Assembly: GCA_013314795.1 (NCBI GenBank)
Contig: JABUEZ010000087.1
Span: forward strand, 1-8,025
Length of the DNA: 8,025 bases
Direction of reading: 5' to 3'
DNA from: Candidatus Profundicultor aquiphilus
GTDB taxonomy: Bacteria; Atribacterota; Atribacteria; Atribacterales; Caldatribacteriaceae
Position 1 is the first letter of the stretch; the number at the start of each line of letters is the position of its first letter. Shown in pieces: positions 1 to 6,086 of the stretch. Below the pieces are notes generated by a model that was not told the origin of the DNA, did not search any database, and saw only the letters and a list, made by a program, of their open reading frames with translations. The position numbers and the translations under genes are program-made.

Positions 1-331
1 TCTACCCATCAATAACTATAATGGCGACTTCACCAATGTGTTTTATATCCGTTCTCTTCTCGAGTCTCAGGGGATCTCTGCTCGAATTGGAATGGGGAAT
101 GTCGAACTTTTGCGGTCTTTTCTTAAGGAAGGGAAGCCGGTGCTCGTGGCGGTCTTTTCCAATATGAGTCCTGGTGGAGCCAAACACGCCATGCTGGTGG
201 TAGGGATTACAAACGATTCGGTGGTGGTCCATGACCCGGGAAAAACAAACGGGGCCAACAATATTTATCCTCTTTCTCAGTTTCTGAGTTGCTGGCAGGC
301 TCAAAATAACTGGTACGTTACTATTGACTGA
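1..331 (+). CDS. C39-like (papain-fold) peptidase domain protein, 3' end only
   Basis: The reading frame is open to the left edge, so the start and N-terminal part are missing; about 109 codons remain, ending in TGA at 329-331. The visible part resembles the C-terminal half of Peptidase_C39/C39_2 domains. A helix-rich stretch and a 'GKPVLVAV' strand are followed by 'AKHAMLVVG', whose His (codon 185-187) fits the catalytic His, and by 'VVHDPG', whose Asp (codon 233-235) fits the catalytic Asp. The tail, NNWYVTID, is also usual for the fold. The nucleophilic Cys would lie upstream of the window, so activity cannot be judged. Family members include bacteriocin-leader peptidases and many secreted or lipoprotein-associated proteins of unknown substrate. 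A hairpin covers the stop codon, suggesting this is the last gene of its transcript. The fold assignment is fairly safe; the biological role is unknown. Confidence 0.65.
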   Translation, partial: LPINNYNGDFTNVFYIRSLLESQGISARIGMGNVELLRSFLKEGKPVLVAVFSNMSPGGAKHAMLVVGITNDSVVVHDPGKTNGANNIYPLSQFLSCWQAQNNWYVTID

Positions 332-362
332 GTAGGGGGAAGAGACTACCCCTACTCAGTTT
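327..362 (+). terminator. Hairpin at the end of the C39-like gene, probable terminator
   Basis: A perfect 12-bp stem is formed by ACTGAGTAGGGG (327-338) and CCCCTACTCAGT (349-360), with a 10-nt loop. The left arm includes the TGA stop codon. Only three T residues follow (360-362), so it is a weak rho-independent terminator by the T-tract criterion. It could instead be an mRNA-stabilising 3' hairpin. Confidence 0.5.
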
Positions 363-464
363 GATGAAAATTAGTCCTTCCCGCTTTTGCGATTAGGAAA
401 TCTTTCCTATAGCTTCGTTTTTCGCCCTGGTTTATACTTAAGGAAAATAATAATTTTAGCCTGG

Positions 465-1058
465 GTGAAAAAGTTGTTGCGGAAAACGTTGATGTTGATT
501 TTCTTGATTTTCCTTTCAGGGTGTACTCCTTTTTCCTGGCAGGATCGTTCCGGAGGAAAGGGAATGGTGGTTCGGGGAAAGCTCGTCCTCCCCTTCCCGT
601 ATTTTTCGGATTTTTGTTGGAATGGTGGGCAAGCAGGAGAAGAGTACCCATTTCCCTTTGCTCACGTTACAGTGAGGGGGGAGAACGGTGAAAACGTTGA
701 GGGTTTCGCGGACTGCTCTGGGGTGTATGAAATTCAGGGAGTGGTGAGTACCCACTGTGTTCTCTATGCCCAGCGGGAGGGCGTGGTGATTGCCAAAGGG
801 ATTTCAGATCTCCGGTCTGATGGAATCAACGAAGCTGGCGTCGTCAATGCTTATTCTACGGCTCAGGTGGCCATCTTTGAAGCTGCGTTCAGATTATATC
901 CCCAATCGGTTTATTTTCGCGATATCCCTAATTTTACTCCCAGCGAAGCCCTGGTAAGGCTGGTTGAAGAGGTGCTCCGAAGAGGAGGAAATCCCCTGGA
1001 AGACCAGAGCGTGCAGGAGGAAGCTCACCGTTTGATCGATGTATGGTTTGGAGATTAG
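465..1058 (+). CDS. Small lipoprotein with a carboxypeptidase-regulatory/transthyretin-like domain, function unknown
   Basis: With the GTG at 465 as start the product is 197 aa. It begins with a lysine/arginine-rich n-region (KKLLRK), a hydrophobic core (LMLIFLIF) and the lipobox LSGC, which places the lipidated Cys at residue 20. This is a clear lipoprotein signal and is why I chose this start; the frame is open further upstream to a TTG at 387. A purine-rich AAGGA (440-444) lies about 20 nt upstream, too far to be a normal ribosome site, so the start is not certain. Residues 35-115 look like one small beta-sandwich: 'VVRGKLVLP', then 'FAHVTVRGENG', then 'GFADCSGVYEI', which matches the turn pattern of carboxypeptidase-regulatory-like domains. 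The C-terminal 80 residues look helical. Three further Cys (51, 84, 98) could make one disulfide. It likely sits on the outer face of a membrane. No specific function is recognised, and the neighbouring genes give no clue. Confidence 0.7.
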   Translation: MKKLLRKTLMLIFLIFLSGCTPFSWQDRSGGKGMVVRGKLVLPFPYFSDFCWNGGQAGEEYPFPFAHVTVRGENGENVEGFADCSGVYEIQGVVSTHCVLYAQREGVVIAKGISDLRSDGINEAGVVNAYSTAQVAIFEAAFRLYPQSVYFRDIPNFTPSEALVRLVEEVLRRGGNPLEDQSVQEEAHRLIDVWFGD

Positions 1059-1068
1059 GGTGGTGAAA

Positions 1069-1076
1069 TACCGGTA
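1069..1076. promoter_or_regulatory. Palindrome TACCGGTA, distal copy (candidate operator)
   Basis: This perfect 8-bp palindrome lies 10 nt after the lipoprotein stop codon and 53 bp upstream of the pyr -35 box. A second identical palindrome lies 77 bp downstream, close to seven helical turns, and overlaps the promoter. The inverted copy also matches at one flanking base (TACCGGTAT). A role as a repressor or activator site is inference. Confidence 0.3.
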
Positions 1077-1128
1077 GGATTGGGTTTTGGAAAAAGGGAA
1101 AATTTTGCGCTTTACTGACTTCTCAAAG

Positions 1129-1157
1129 TTGACAGAGGATGTATTTACCGGTATCCT
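1129..1157 (+). promoter_or_regulatory. Probable sigma-70-type promoter of the pyr operon
   Basis: A perfect -35 hexamer TTGACA (1129-1134) is followed by a 17-bp spacer and TATCCT (1152-1157), which matches four of six bases of the -10 consensus, including the first two and the last. A start seven bases after the -10 would be G1164, giving an RNA that begins GGGUUCGG. It is the best promoter-like sequence in the lipoprotein-pyrB gap, and a terminator lies between it and pyrB, as expected for an attenuated operon. Confidence 0.7.
1146..1153. promoter_or_regulatory. Palindrome TACCGGTA overlapping the -10 box (candidate operator)
   Basis: This is an identical copy of the palindrome at 1069-1076. 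It occupies the 3' part of the spacer and the first two bases of the -10 hexamer, so a bound protein would block RNA polymerase. No regulator gene is seen in the window to pair with it. Confidence 0.35.
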
Positions 1158-1172
1158 AATGCAGGGTTCGGT

Positions 1173-1262
1173 ATGAGAGGGAAAATTCGGATCTATTTCT
1201 GGAGGTCAAAGAGTCCATCTTTCCCGGCGAGGGAAGGATGGACTTTTTTATTGGACCTTTAA
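1173..1262 (+). CDS. Possible 29-aa pyr leader peptide reading through the attenuator
   Basis: An ATG at 1173 opens a 29-codon frame (starting MRGKIRIYFW) that runs through the whole terminator hairpin and T-tract and ends at TAA 1260-1262. That stop overlaps the first bases of the pyrB ribosome-binding site (AAGGGGG, 1261-1267). The arrangement parallels the pyrBI leader of enteric bacteria, where a translated leader spans the attenuator and a ribosome following a UTP-starved polymerase prevents termination. Against it, the only Shine-Dalgarno-like bases (AGGG, 1163-1166) lie at the predicted 5' end of the RNA. A frame of this length also arises by chance fairly often. Alternative: non-coding leader. 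Confidence 0.3.
   Translation: MRGKIRIYFWRSKSPSFPAREGWTFLLDL
1179..1225 (+). promoter_or_regulatory. Possible antiterminator fold in the pyr leader
   Basis: GGGAAA (1179-1184) can pair with UUUCCC (1220-1225). Further in, GGAUCU (1189-1194) can pair with AGAGUCC (1210-1216) with one bulged base. Together these use almost all of the 5' arm of the terminator (1212-1225), so the two structures are mutually exclusive. No third structure or conserved PyrR-type loop that would choose between them was found. Confidence 0.35.
1208..1249 (+). terminator. Intrinsic terminator (attenuator) between the pyr promoter and pyrB
   Basis: A 14-bp stem pairs 1212-1225 (AGTCCATCTTTCCC) with 1231-1244 (GGGAAGGATGGACT), with a single G-U wobble and the 5-nt loop GGCGA. 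The stem is followed by a run of six T (1244-1249). The AAAG just upstream can extend the stem by pairing with the T-tract. This is the strongest hairpin in the window. Its position 27 nt before the pyrB start codon and downstream of the promoter makes transcription attenuation of the operon very likely. Confidence 0.85.
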
Positions 1263-1275
1263 GGGGGTTTGTGGC

Positions 1276-2223
1276 TTGAGCAAATGGCGCCATGCACATC
1301 TTCTGGGAATCAGAAACCTGGATAAGGAAGACATTGAATATTTGCTGGAAAAAGCCGATAGTTTTCGAGAGTTTTTAGAGAATTCTCCGAAAGGTTGTGA
1401 AGAGTTAAAAGGATACCTCCTGGTTAATCTTTTCTTTGAACCGAGCACCCGGACTCGTACTTCTTTTGAAATTGCTGGAAAACTTCTGGGAATGCAGGTG
1501 GTCAATGTCGATGTGGAGGTGAGCAGTCTCCGGAAGGGAGAAAGCTTGCGAGACACTGTTCGCACTCTGGGAAGACTCAAACCGGATGTTCTGGTGGTGC
1601 GTCACTCTGCCAGTGGTGTGCCTGAGTATCTGGCGCAGTTTTCTCCTTTTCACATCGTGAATGCAGGGGATGGACTACGAGAACATCCCACGCAGGCCCT
1701 GCTCGACTTGTTAGCGATTCGGCGATTTTTTCACCGTTTTGAGGGGTTAAGGATGGCTATTGTGGGCGACATCCTGCACAGCCGGGTGGCCCGGTCTCTG
1801 GCTATGGGTTTCGGTGAGCTGGGAGGCAGGGTGGTGGTTTCAGGACCTCCAACGCTTGTGCCTCGGGAAGTGGAAATGTTGGGGGTGAAAAGAGTATTTC
1901 CGGTTGAAGAAGCCATACGGAATGTGGATGTGGTGTATCTTTTGCGGATTCAGCGGGAACGCCAGGACGCAGGGTATTTTCCGAGCCTCAAAGAGTATGC
2001 AGCCTTTTTCGGATTGAGTGATGCCTACTGGGAAAAAATAAAAGACCAAGTGGTTATCATGCATCCGGGACCGGTTAACCGGGGTGTAGAGGTGAGCTAT
2101 TCCCTGGTTGAGAATGAGCGTTCGCTCATCGAAGAACAGGTAACCTGTGGTCTGGCGGTACGGATGGCTATTTTAGAAACCCTTATTCGAGAGGGAGAAA
2201 AACCATGGGAAAAAAGATTTTGA
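1276..2223 (+). CDS. pyrB: Aspartate carbamoyltransferase catalytic subunit
   Basis: PyrB joins carbamoyl phosphate and L-aspartate to give N-carbamoyl-L-aspartate, the committed step of pyrimidine synthesis, in the cytoplasm. The 315-aa length is normal for the family. Key sites are visible. The carbamoyl-phosphate loop STRTR is at residues 57-61 within FFEPSTRTRTSFE. A Lys of the SSLRKGES loop (K87), R109, and HPTQ at 137-140 follow. R170 lies in HSRVARS, and R224/Q226 in LLRIQRER bind aspartate. The cis-proline motif PGPVNRG is at 265-271. The start is TTG at 1276, eight nt after a strong AAGGGGG site (1261-1267), and it puts the N-terminus where homologues begin. No pyrI regulatory subunit gene follows, and there is no dihydroorotase fusion, so this is likely a catalytic trimer without PyrI allostery, as in Bacillus. 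Expression is probably set by the attenuator upstream. It overlaps pyrC by 19 bp. Confidence 0.96.
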   Translation: MSKWRHAHLLGIRNLDKEDIEYLLEKADSFREFLENSPKGCEELKGYLLVNLFFEPSTRTRTSFEIAGKLLGMQVVNVDVEVSSLRKGESLRDTVRTLGRLKPDVLVVRHSASGVPEYLAQFSPFHIVNAGDGLREHPTQALLDLLAIRRFFHRFEGLRMAIVGDILHSRVARSLAMGFGELGGRVVVSGPPTLVPREVEMLGVKRVFPVEEAIRNVDVVYLLRIQRERQDAGYFPSLKEYAAFFGLSDAYWEKIKDQVVIMHPGPVNRGVEVSYSLVENERSLIEEQVTCGLAVRMAILETLIREGEKPWEKRF

Positions 2224-3512
2224 TCAGGCGGGGCACTCTGGTTTTACCTCATAAGCGGTTACTGGTCGATGAAGATATTCTCATCGAAGATGGAGTGATC
2301 ATCCGGATGGGAAAAGGAATCCAGGATCCCCAGGCCCATGTAATCGATGCTTCTTCACTGCTGGTAGGACCTGGGTTTATCAATCTTCATGTTCACTTTC
2401 GTGAGCCTGGTGAGGAGAAGAAAGAAGACCTTCTGACCGGAAGCCGGGCGGCGGTCAAAGGTGGGTTTACGTCCGTGGTCTGCATGCCCAATACCAAGCC
2501 TCCCATTGATACTCCTATGGTGGTTCGCTTTATCGGATACCGGAGTCAGGAGGTAGGACTGACGAACGTTTTCCCCTGTGGGGCGGTGACCGTGGGGTGT
2601 GAAGGGAAGAACATGACTGATTTTGGATTACTCAAAAAGGCTGGAATTGTGGCACTGAGCGATGATGGCAAGGGCATTCAGAGTGCGCGTCTATTATATC
2701 TTGCTTTTCAGTATTCCCGGTACTTTGATCTTCCCTTTCTTCTCCACGAAGAGGATGAGGAAATCGCCGGTGGAGGACACATGCATCAAGGAGAGGCGGC
2801 ATTCCTTCTGGGATATAGAGGAATACCTGAAGCGGCCGAAGATACCATGATTGCTCGAGATCTGGTTCTGGCGCTTTATACCGGAGCGAAGATCCACATT
2901 ACACATCTTTCCACGGCTTTTGGGGTAGAACTTCTCCGGTATTTCCAGAAGTTTATTCCGGTCAGTGCCGATGTGACACCTCATCACCTGCTTCTTACGG
3001 ATCAGGATGTGGCTCAGATGGGTAACTTTGCCAAGGTGAAACCTCCCCTTCGGAGCAAGAAAGATGTAGAAGCCTTGAAAGAGGGAATACGTGAAGATGT
3101 GATTGAGATTCTGGCCTCAGATCATGCTCCGCATACTGCTGAAGACAAGGAAGGGGGTTTTGTGGATGCAGCTTTTGGAATTTCGAACCTGGAAGTTGCA
3201 GTACCTCTCTATGTGAAAGCGCTGGTTGAAGAAGGGGTGATTGACTGGGTGAACCTGTGGAGAAAACTGAGTTACAACCCGGCTCAATTCTTGAACCTCA
3301 AAGAACGTGGTATGCTTGAGGAAGGGAAAATAGCCGACATAACCATTGTGGATCCGGACACCGAGTGGGAAGTGGCGGTAAATCAGTTTGAGTCAAAGGG
3401 AAAAAACTGTCCTTTTGACGGGTGGTCGCTTCGGGGATGGCCAGTATACACGATAGTGGGTGGCAGAGTGGTTATGCGAGAAAGGAGTATCGTGGATGGT
3501 GAATTTTGCTGA
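2205..3512 (+). CDS. pyrC: Dihydroorotase, class I
   Basis: PyrC is the zinc amidohydrolase that reversibly cyclises carbamoyl aspartate to dihydroorotate. At 435 aa it has the length of class I (Bacillus/Aquifex-type) enzymes rather than the ~350-aa class II form of E. coli. The metal site is complete: H62 and H64 (LHVHFREPG, with R66 for substrate carboxylate), D153 (LSDDGKG), H181 (LLHEED), H234 (HITHLS) and D306 (SDHAPH, with H308 nearby). Having Asp at the bridging position in place of carbamylated Lys is typical of class I. The C-terminus carries the small beta-domain motif GKIADITIVDP. The ATG at 2205 lies 7 nt after GAGGGAG (2191-2197). Its overlaps with pyrB (19 bp) and pyrF (17 bp) imply translational coupling. 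In Aquifex, class I PyrC associates with PyrB; a similar complex here is only a possibility. Confidence 0.96.
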   Translation: MGKKILIRRGTLVLPHKRLLVDEDILIEDGVIIRMGKGIQDPQAHVIDASSLLVGPGFINLHVHFREPGEEKKEDLLTGSRAAVKGGFTSVVCMPNTKPPIDTPMVVRFIGYRSQEVGLTNVFPCGAVTVGCEGKNMTDFGLLKKAGIVALSDDGKGIQSARLLYLAFQYSRYFDLPFLLHEEDEEIAGGGHMHQGEAAFLLGYRGIPEAAEDTMIARDLVLALYTGAKIHITHLSTAFGVELLRYFQKFIPVSADVTPHHLLLTDQDVAQMGNFAKVKPPLRSKKDVEALKEGIREDVIEILASDHAPHTAEDKEGGFVDAAFGISNLEVAVPLYVKALVEEGVIDWVNLWRKLSYNPAQFLNLKERGMLEEGKIADITIVDPDTEWEVAVNQFESKGKNCPFDGWSLRGWPVYTIVGGRVVMRERSIVDGEFC

Positions 3513-4419
3513 TCGGGTGGCAGAGAAAATTGAAAGGGTCGGGCCTCTAGTGGTGGGCTTGGACCCCCACTTTGCGTTTCTTCCTCCCTTTCTTTTAAAG
3601 AAATGGTTTCGAGAGGAAAAGAGTTTGGAAACACTTTCTCTGTGTGTTAAGGATTTTAATCTGGCGTTTCTGGAAGCGCTGGCTGGAGAAGTTGGTTTTG
3701 TAAAAATTCAGATGGCTTTCTATGAAGCCTTGGGAGTACCCGGAATGATGGTTCTCAAAGAGACCATCGAAAAGGCTAAAAGTAGCGACTTTATTGTGAT
3801 TCTGGATGGAAAACGGAATGATATTGCGAGCAGCGCCGAAGCCTATGCTCGGGGGTACTTATCGACTATTCAGGTGGGAGAGGATGTTTTTCCTTCTTTC
3901 TGGGATGTTGATGCTTTGACGGTGAATCCGTATCTGGGGGAAGATGGGTTGCGGCCCTTTGTGCAGGAAGCCGAAAAAAGTGGTAAGGGTATTTTTGTCC
4001 TGGTTCGAACCTCAAATCCTTCAGCGGCTTTCCTGCAGGATGAGGGGAAAGAAGAAAAAGTTTTTGTGAAAGTGGCTAATCTTGTTTGGCGGTTAGGACA
4101 GGGGTCTTTAGGGAAGAGCGGGCGGAGTTCGATTGGAATTGTGGTTGGAGCAACCTACCCTGAAGACCTGCGATTCTTGCGGGAGCGCTTTCCGGGGTTG
4201 CTTTTTCTGATTCCAGGAATTGGAGCGCAGAGAGGGGATCTCGAAGCTCTTACCTTTGGTTTTGGCCCTGATGGAAAAGGGGCTCTGGTGAATGTCTCGC
4301 GAGACATCCTCTTTGCTTTTCGGGAGGGACGGGATCCAGAAGGTTTCAGTTTTGCTGCGGAAGGAAAAGAACGGGCCAGGTTCTATCAGCGAAAGTTTCG
4401 GGAGATTATGAAGCAATGA
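3496..4419 (+). CDS. pyrF: Orotidine 5'-phosphate decarboxylase, type 2
   Basis: PyrF decarboxylates OMP to UMP, the last step of the pathway. The sequence belongs to the longer type-2 subfamily (about 270-310 aa; 307 here) and not the ~230-aa type 1 of E. coli and Bacillus. Motifs include VVGLDPH (D23), FVKIQMAFYEALG (K70), the catalytic LDGKRNDI at residues 103-110 with K106 and D109, the type-2 signature VLVRTSNPSA (168-177), GIVVGATYPEDL (214-225) and the phosphate-gripping FLIPGIGAQ (237-245). I chose ATG 3496 because an excellent AAAGGAG site (3481-3487) lies 8 nt upstream; the frame is open further upstream to 3460, deep inside pyrC. It overlaps the pyrC end by 17 bp, and its stop overlaps the pyrK start as ATGA. 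Placing pyrF between pyrC and pyrK differs from the Bacillus order, where it comes after pyrD. Confidence 0.95.
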   Translation: MVNFADRVAEKIERVGPLVVGLDPHFAFLPPFLLKKWFREEKSLETLSLCVKDFNLAFLEALAGEVGFVKIQMAFYEALGVPGMMVLKETIEKAKSSDFIVILDGKRNDIASSAEAYARGYLSTIQVGEDVFPSFWDVDALTVNPYLGEDGLRPFVQEAEKSGKGIFVLVRTSNPSAAFLQDEGKEEKVFVKVANLVWRLGQGSLGKSGRSSIGIVVGATYPEDLRFLRERFPGLLFLIPGIGAQRGDLEALTFGFGPDGKGALVNVSRDILFAFREGRDPEGFSFAAEGKERARFYQRKFREIMKQ

Positions 4420-5180
4420 AAGCAATGGTGCAGAATAAACGGTTCCTGAGCGAGAAACTCTGTACCCTTACGCTTACCGGAGACGAGGGGATTACCTCTG
4501 CTTCTCCCGGTCAGTTCGTGATGGTAAAGGTCAACGAAGCTTTTGACCCTTTTTTGCGACGTCCCCTAGGAATTATGGAAGTAGATGGAAATACGTTTAC
4601 TCTCCTTTTTGAGATTGTGGGACGGGGAACAAAGATGCTGGCTCAAAAAAATGTTGGGGAAGAACTTGACGTGCTGGGTCCCCTGGGGAAAGGGTTTTCT
4701 TTATTTCCTTCTTTTGGGATTCTGGTTGCTGGAGGAAGAGGGATCGTCCCGCTCTATTTCCTGGCTTCTACTTTGGCACGTACCGGTATTCCTTTTGTCT
4801 TTTTGCTGGGCATCAGAAGTCGGGAAGAATTGCCTTTGCTTGATTTCCTGGAGAAGTTTTCCCCAGTTTTCTGGAGTTGTGAGGAGGAGGTTCCGGGTGG
4901 TTTCTGTGGGGATGTGGTCGCTCTTCTACAGCAATATCTTTCCTCGGTTTCTTTACCTGTGGGAACTCGGGTGTACGCCTGTGGCCCCGAAGGCATGGTG
5001 CGAGCTTTGTGCAGAGTGGAAATGTTGCGAGGTATCCCGGTAGAGGTTTCTCTTGAATCCCTGATGGGTTGTGGTTTTGGGGTATGTCTGAGTTGTGGGG
5101 TGGAGAAAAAGGATGGTAAAGGGTACTACCATGTCTGTAAGGACGGACCGGTATTTTTACTTTCCGAGGTCGGACTATGA
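4416..5180 (+). CDS. pyrK: Dihydroorotate dehydrogenase B, electron-transfer subunit (FAD/[2Fe-2S])
   Basis: PyrK passes electrons from the FMN of PyrD to NAD+ through a [2Fe-2S] cluster and FAD, forming the heterotetrameric class 1B enzyme in the cytoplasm. The 254-aa length is typical. The ferredoxin-reductase FAD motif FLRRPLG lies at 46-52, followed by LLFEIVGRGT (63-72). The nucleotide-binding loop is VAGGRGIVPL (104-113), a variant of the common GGGxGxAPL pattern. The late NAD-domain motif YACGPEGM is at 187-194. The C-terminal cluster has four Cys: C219, C224, C227 and C241 (Cx4Cx2Cx13C), ending in VCKDGPVF as in other PyrK proteins. It starts at ATG 4416, overlapping the pyrF stop by 4 bp, and ends overlapping the pyrD start by 4 bp, which fits matched synthesis of the two subunits. 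Confidence 0.95.
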   Translation: MKAMVQNKRFLSEKLCTLTLTGDEGITSASPGQFVMVKVNEAFDPFLRRPLGIMEVDGNTFTLLFEIVGRGTKMLAQKNVGEELDVLGPLGKGFSLFPSFGILVAGGRGIVPLYFLASTLARTGIPFVFLLGIRSREELPLLDFLEKFSPVFWSCEEEVPGGFCGDVVALLQQYLSSVSLPVGTRVYACGPEGMVRALCRVEMLRGIPVEVSLESLMGCGFGVCLSCGVEKKDGKGYYHVCKDGPVFLLSEVGL

Positions 5181-6082
5181 ATCTTGCCGTTTCATTAGGA
5201 AAAATGAAGCTTAGTAACCCCGTGATTCTTGCTTCTGGCACCTGCGGGTACGGGAAGGAGCTGGTATCATATCTTGATCTGAATCAGGTGGGTGCATTGA
5301 CGATCAAAAGCCTGAGTATTACACCCTGGAAAGGTAATCCCCCGCCCCGGGTGCGGGAAACCTGTGGGGGAATGATGAATTCTATCGGCCTTGAAAATAA
5401 AGGTGTCCACCGGTTTCTGGAAGAGGATCTTCCATTTCTTGAAACGTTGACCACGCGGGTTTTTGTGGGAATCTGGGGAAAGACGATAAAGGAGTACGTC
5501 GCGGTGGCACAGGAACTGGAAAAGGCTCGACGTATCGATGCCATCGAAGTGAATGTTTCTTGTCCCAATGTGGAAAAGGGGGGAGCAACGTTTCTGGAAG
5601 ATGAGGAGACTCTACGGCGTCTGGTGGCTGAGGTCCGTTCAGTAACCGGAAAATTTCTCATCGTCAAAGTGGGTCCCCAGGTTCGAGATTGGGGGAAAGT
5701 CGTCTCCATTTTTGAAAAGGAAAAAGTGGAGGCGATTAGCGTCACGAACTCGTTTCCGGCGTTGAGCGTGGATGTGGAAAAAATGGATTTTTTCTTTCAT
5801 CTTAAGTTTGCCGGTCTCTCTGGTCCGGCAATTAAACCGTTGGCACTCAAGATGGTATACGAGCTTTTGTGTGTGACTGCTCTTCCGGTTATCGGGATGG
5901 GAGGCATTGCCACTGCTTCGGATGCTCTGGAATTTTTGCTTTTGGGAGCAAGAGCCATTGGTCTTGGGAGCTATACCCTGGTGAATCCTTCTTCGGCGCT
6001 TCAGGTGCTGAAAGGTCTTGAGGAGTATTTGACAAGAAAGCAAATTGATGACATAAATAGTATCATTGGAAAGGTGAGGTAA
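5177..6082 (+). CDS. pyrD: Dihydroorotate dehydrogenase B, catalytic FMN subunit (class 1B)
   Basis: PyrD oxidises dihydroorotate to orotate on FMN and hands electrons to PyrK, so the final acceptor is NAD+ rather than quinone or fumarate. The 301-aa TIM barrel shows ILASGTCGYG (17-26), TIKS with K44, the substrate loop MNSIGLEN (67-74), the NVSCPN motif with catalytic Cys129 (class 1 enzymes use Cys, class 2 use Ser), IVKVGP with K164, TNSF with N191, GLSGPAIKP (213-221) and the FMN-phosphate region GMGGI...GLGSYTLVNP (240-271). There is no N-terminal membrane helix. It directly follows pyrK with an ATGA overlap, and pyrE begins 4 nt after its TAA. The subunit type follows from this linkage as well as from the sequence; the symbol pyrDB is also used. 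Confidence 0.96.
   Translation: MNLAVSLGKMKLSNPVILASGTCGYGKELVSYLDLNQVGALTIKSLSITPWKGNPPPRVRETCGGMMNSIGLENKGVHRFLEEDLPFLETLTTRVFVGIWGKTIKEYVAVAQELEKARRIDAIEVNVSCPNVEKGGATFLEDEETLRRLVAEVRSVTGKFLIVKVGPQVRDWGKVVSIFEKEKVEAISVTNSFPALSVDVEKMDFFFHLKFAGLSGPAIKPLALKMVYELLCVTALPVIGMGGIATASDALEFLLLGARAIGLGSYTLVNPSSALQVLKGLEEYLTRKQIDDINSIIGKVR
6029..6057 (+). promoter_or_regulatory. Possible weak internal promoter before pyrE
   Basis: Within the last codons of pyrD a perfect TTGACA (6029-6034) is followed, after 17 bp, by CATAAA (6052-6057), a four-of-six match to the -10 consensus. A start near 6064 would give a short leader to pyrE at 6087 and bypass the attenuator. It lies in coding sequence and may be chance. 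Confidence 0.22.
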
Positions 6083-6086
6083 GGCT

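Noticed and set aside
1164..1250. PyrR-binding anti-antiterminator in the pyrB leader
   Set aside because: GAGAGG at 1175-1180 resembles part of the PyrR loop, but the UCC part before it and a closing stem are missing.
4585..5043. Plus-strand 152-codon frame inside pyrK in another reading frame
   Set aside because: It has Trp/Cys/Leu-rich shadow composition and no motifs, while PyrK motifs in the other frame are complete.
5284..5745. Long open frame on the minus strand (153 codons) inside pyrD
   Set aside because: Its translation is Ser/Arg/Pro-rich with no recognisable domain and lies wholly opposite a well-conserved gene; other minus-strand frames in the window look the same.
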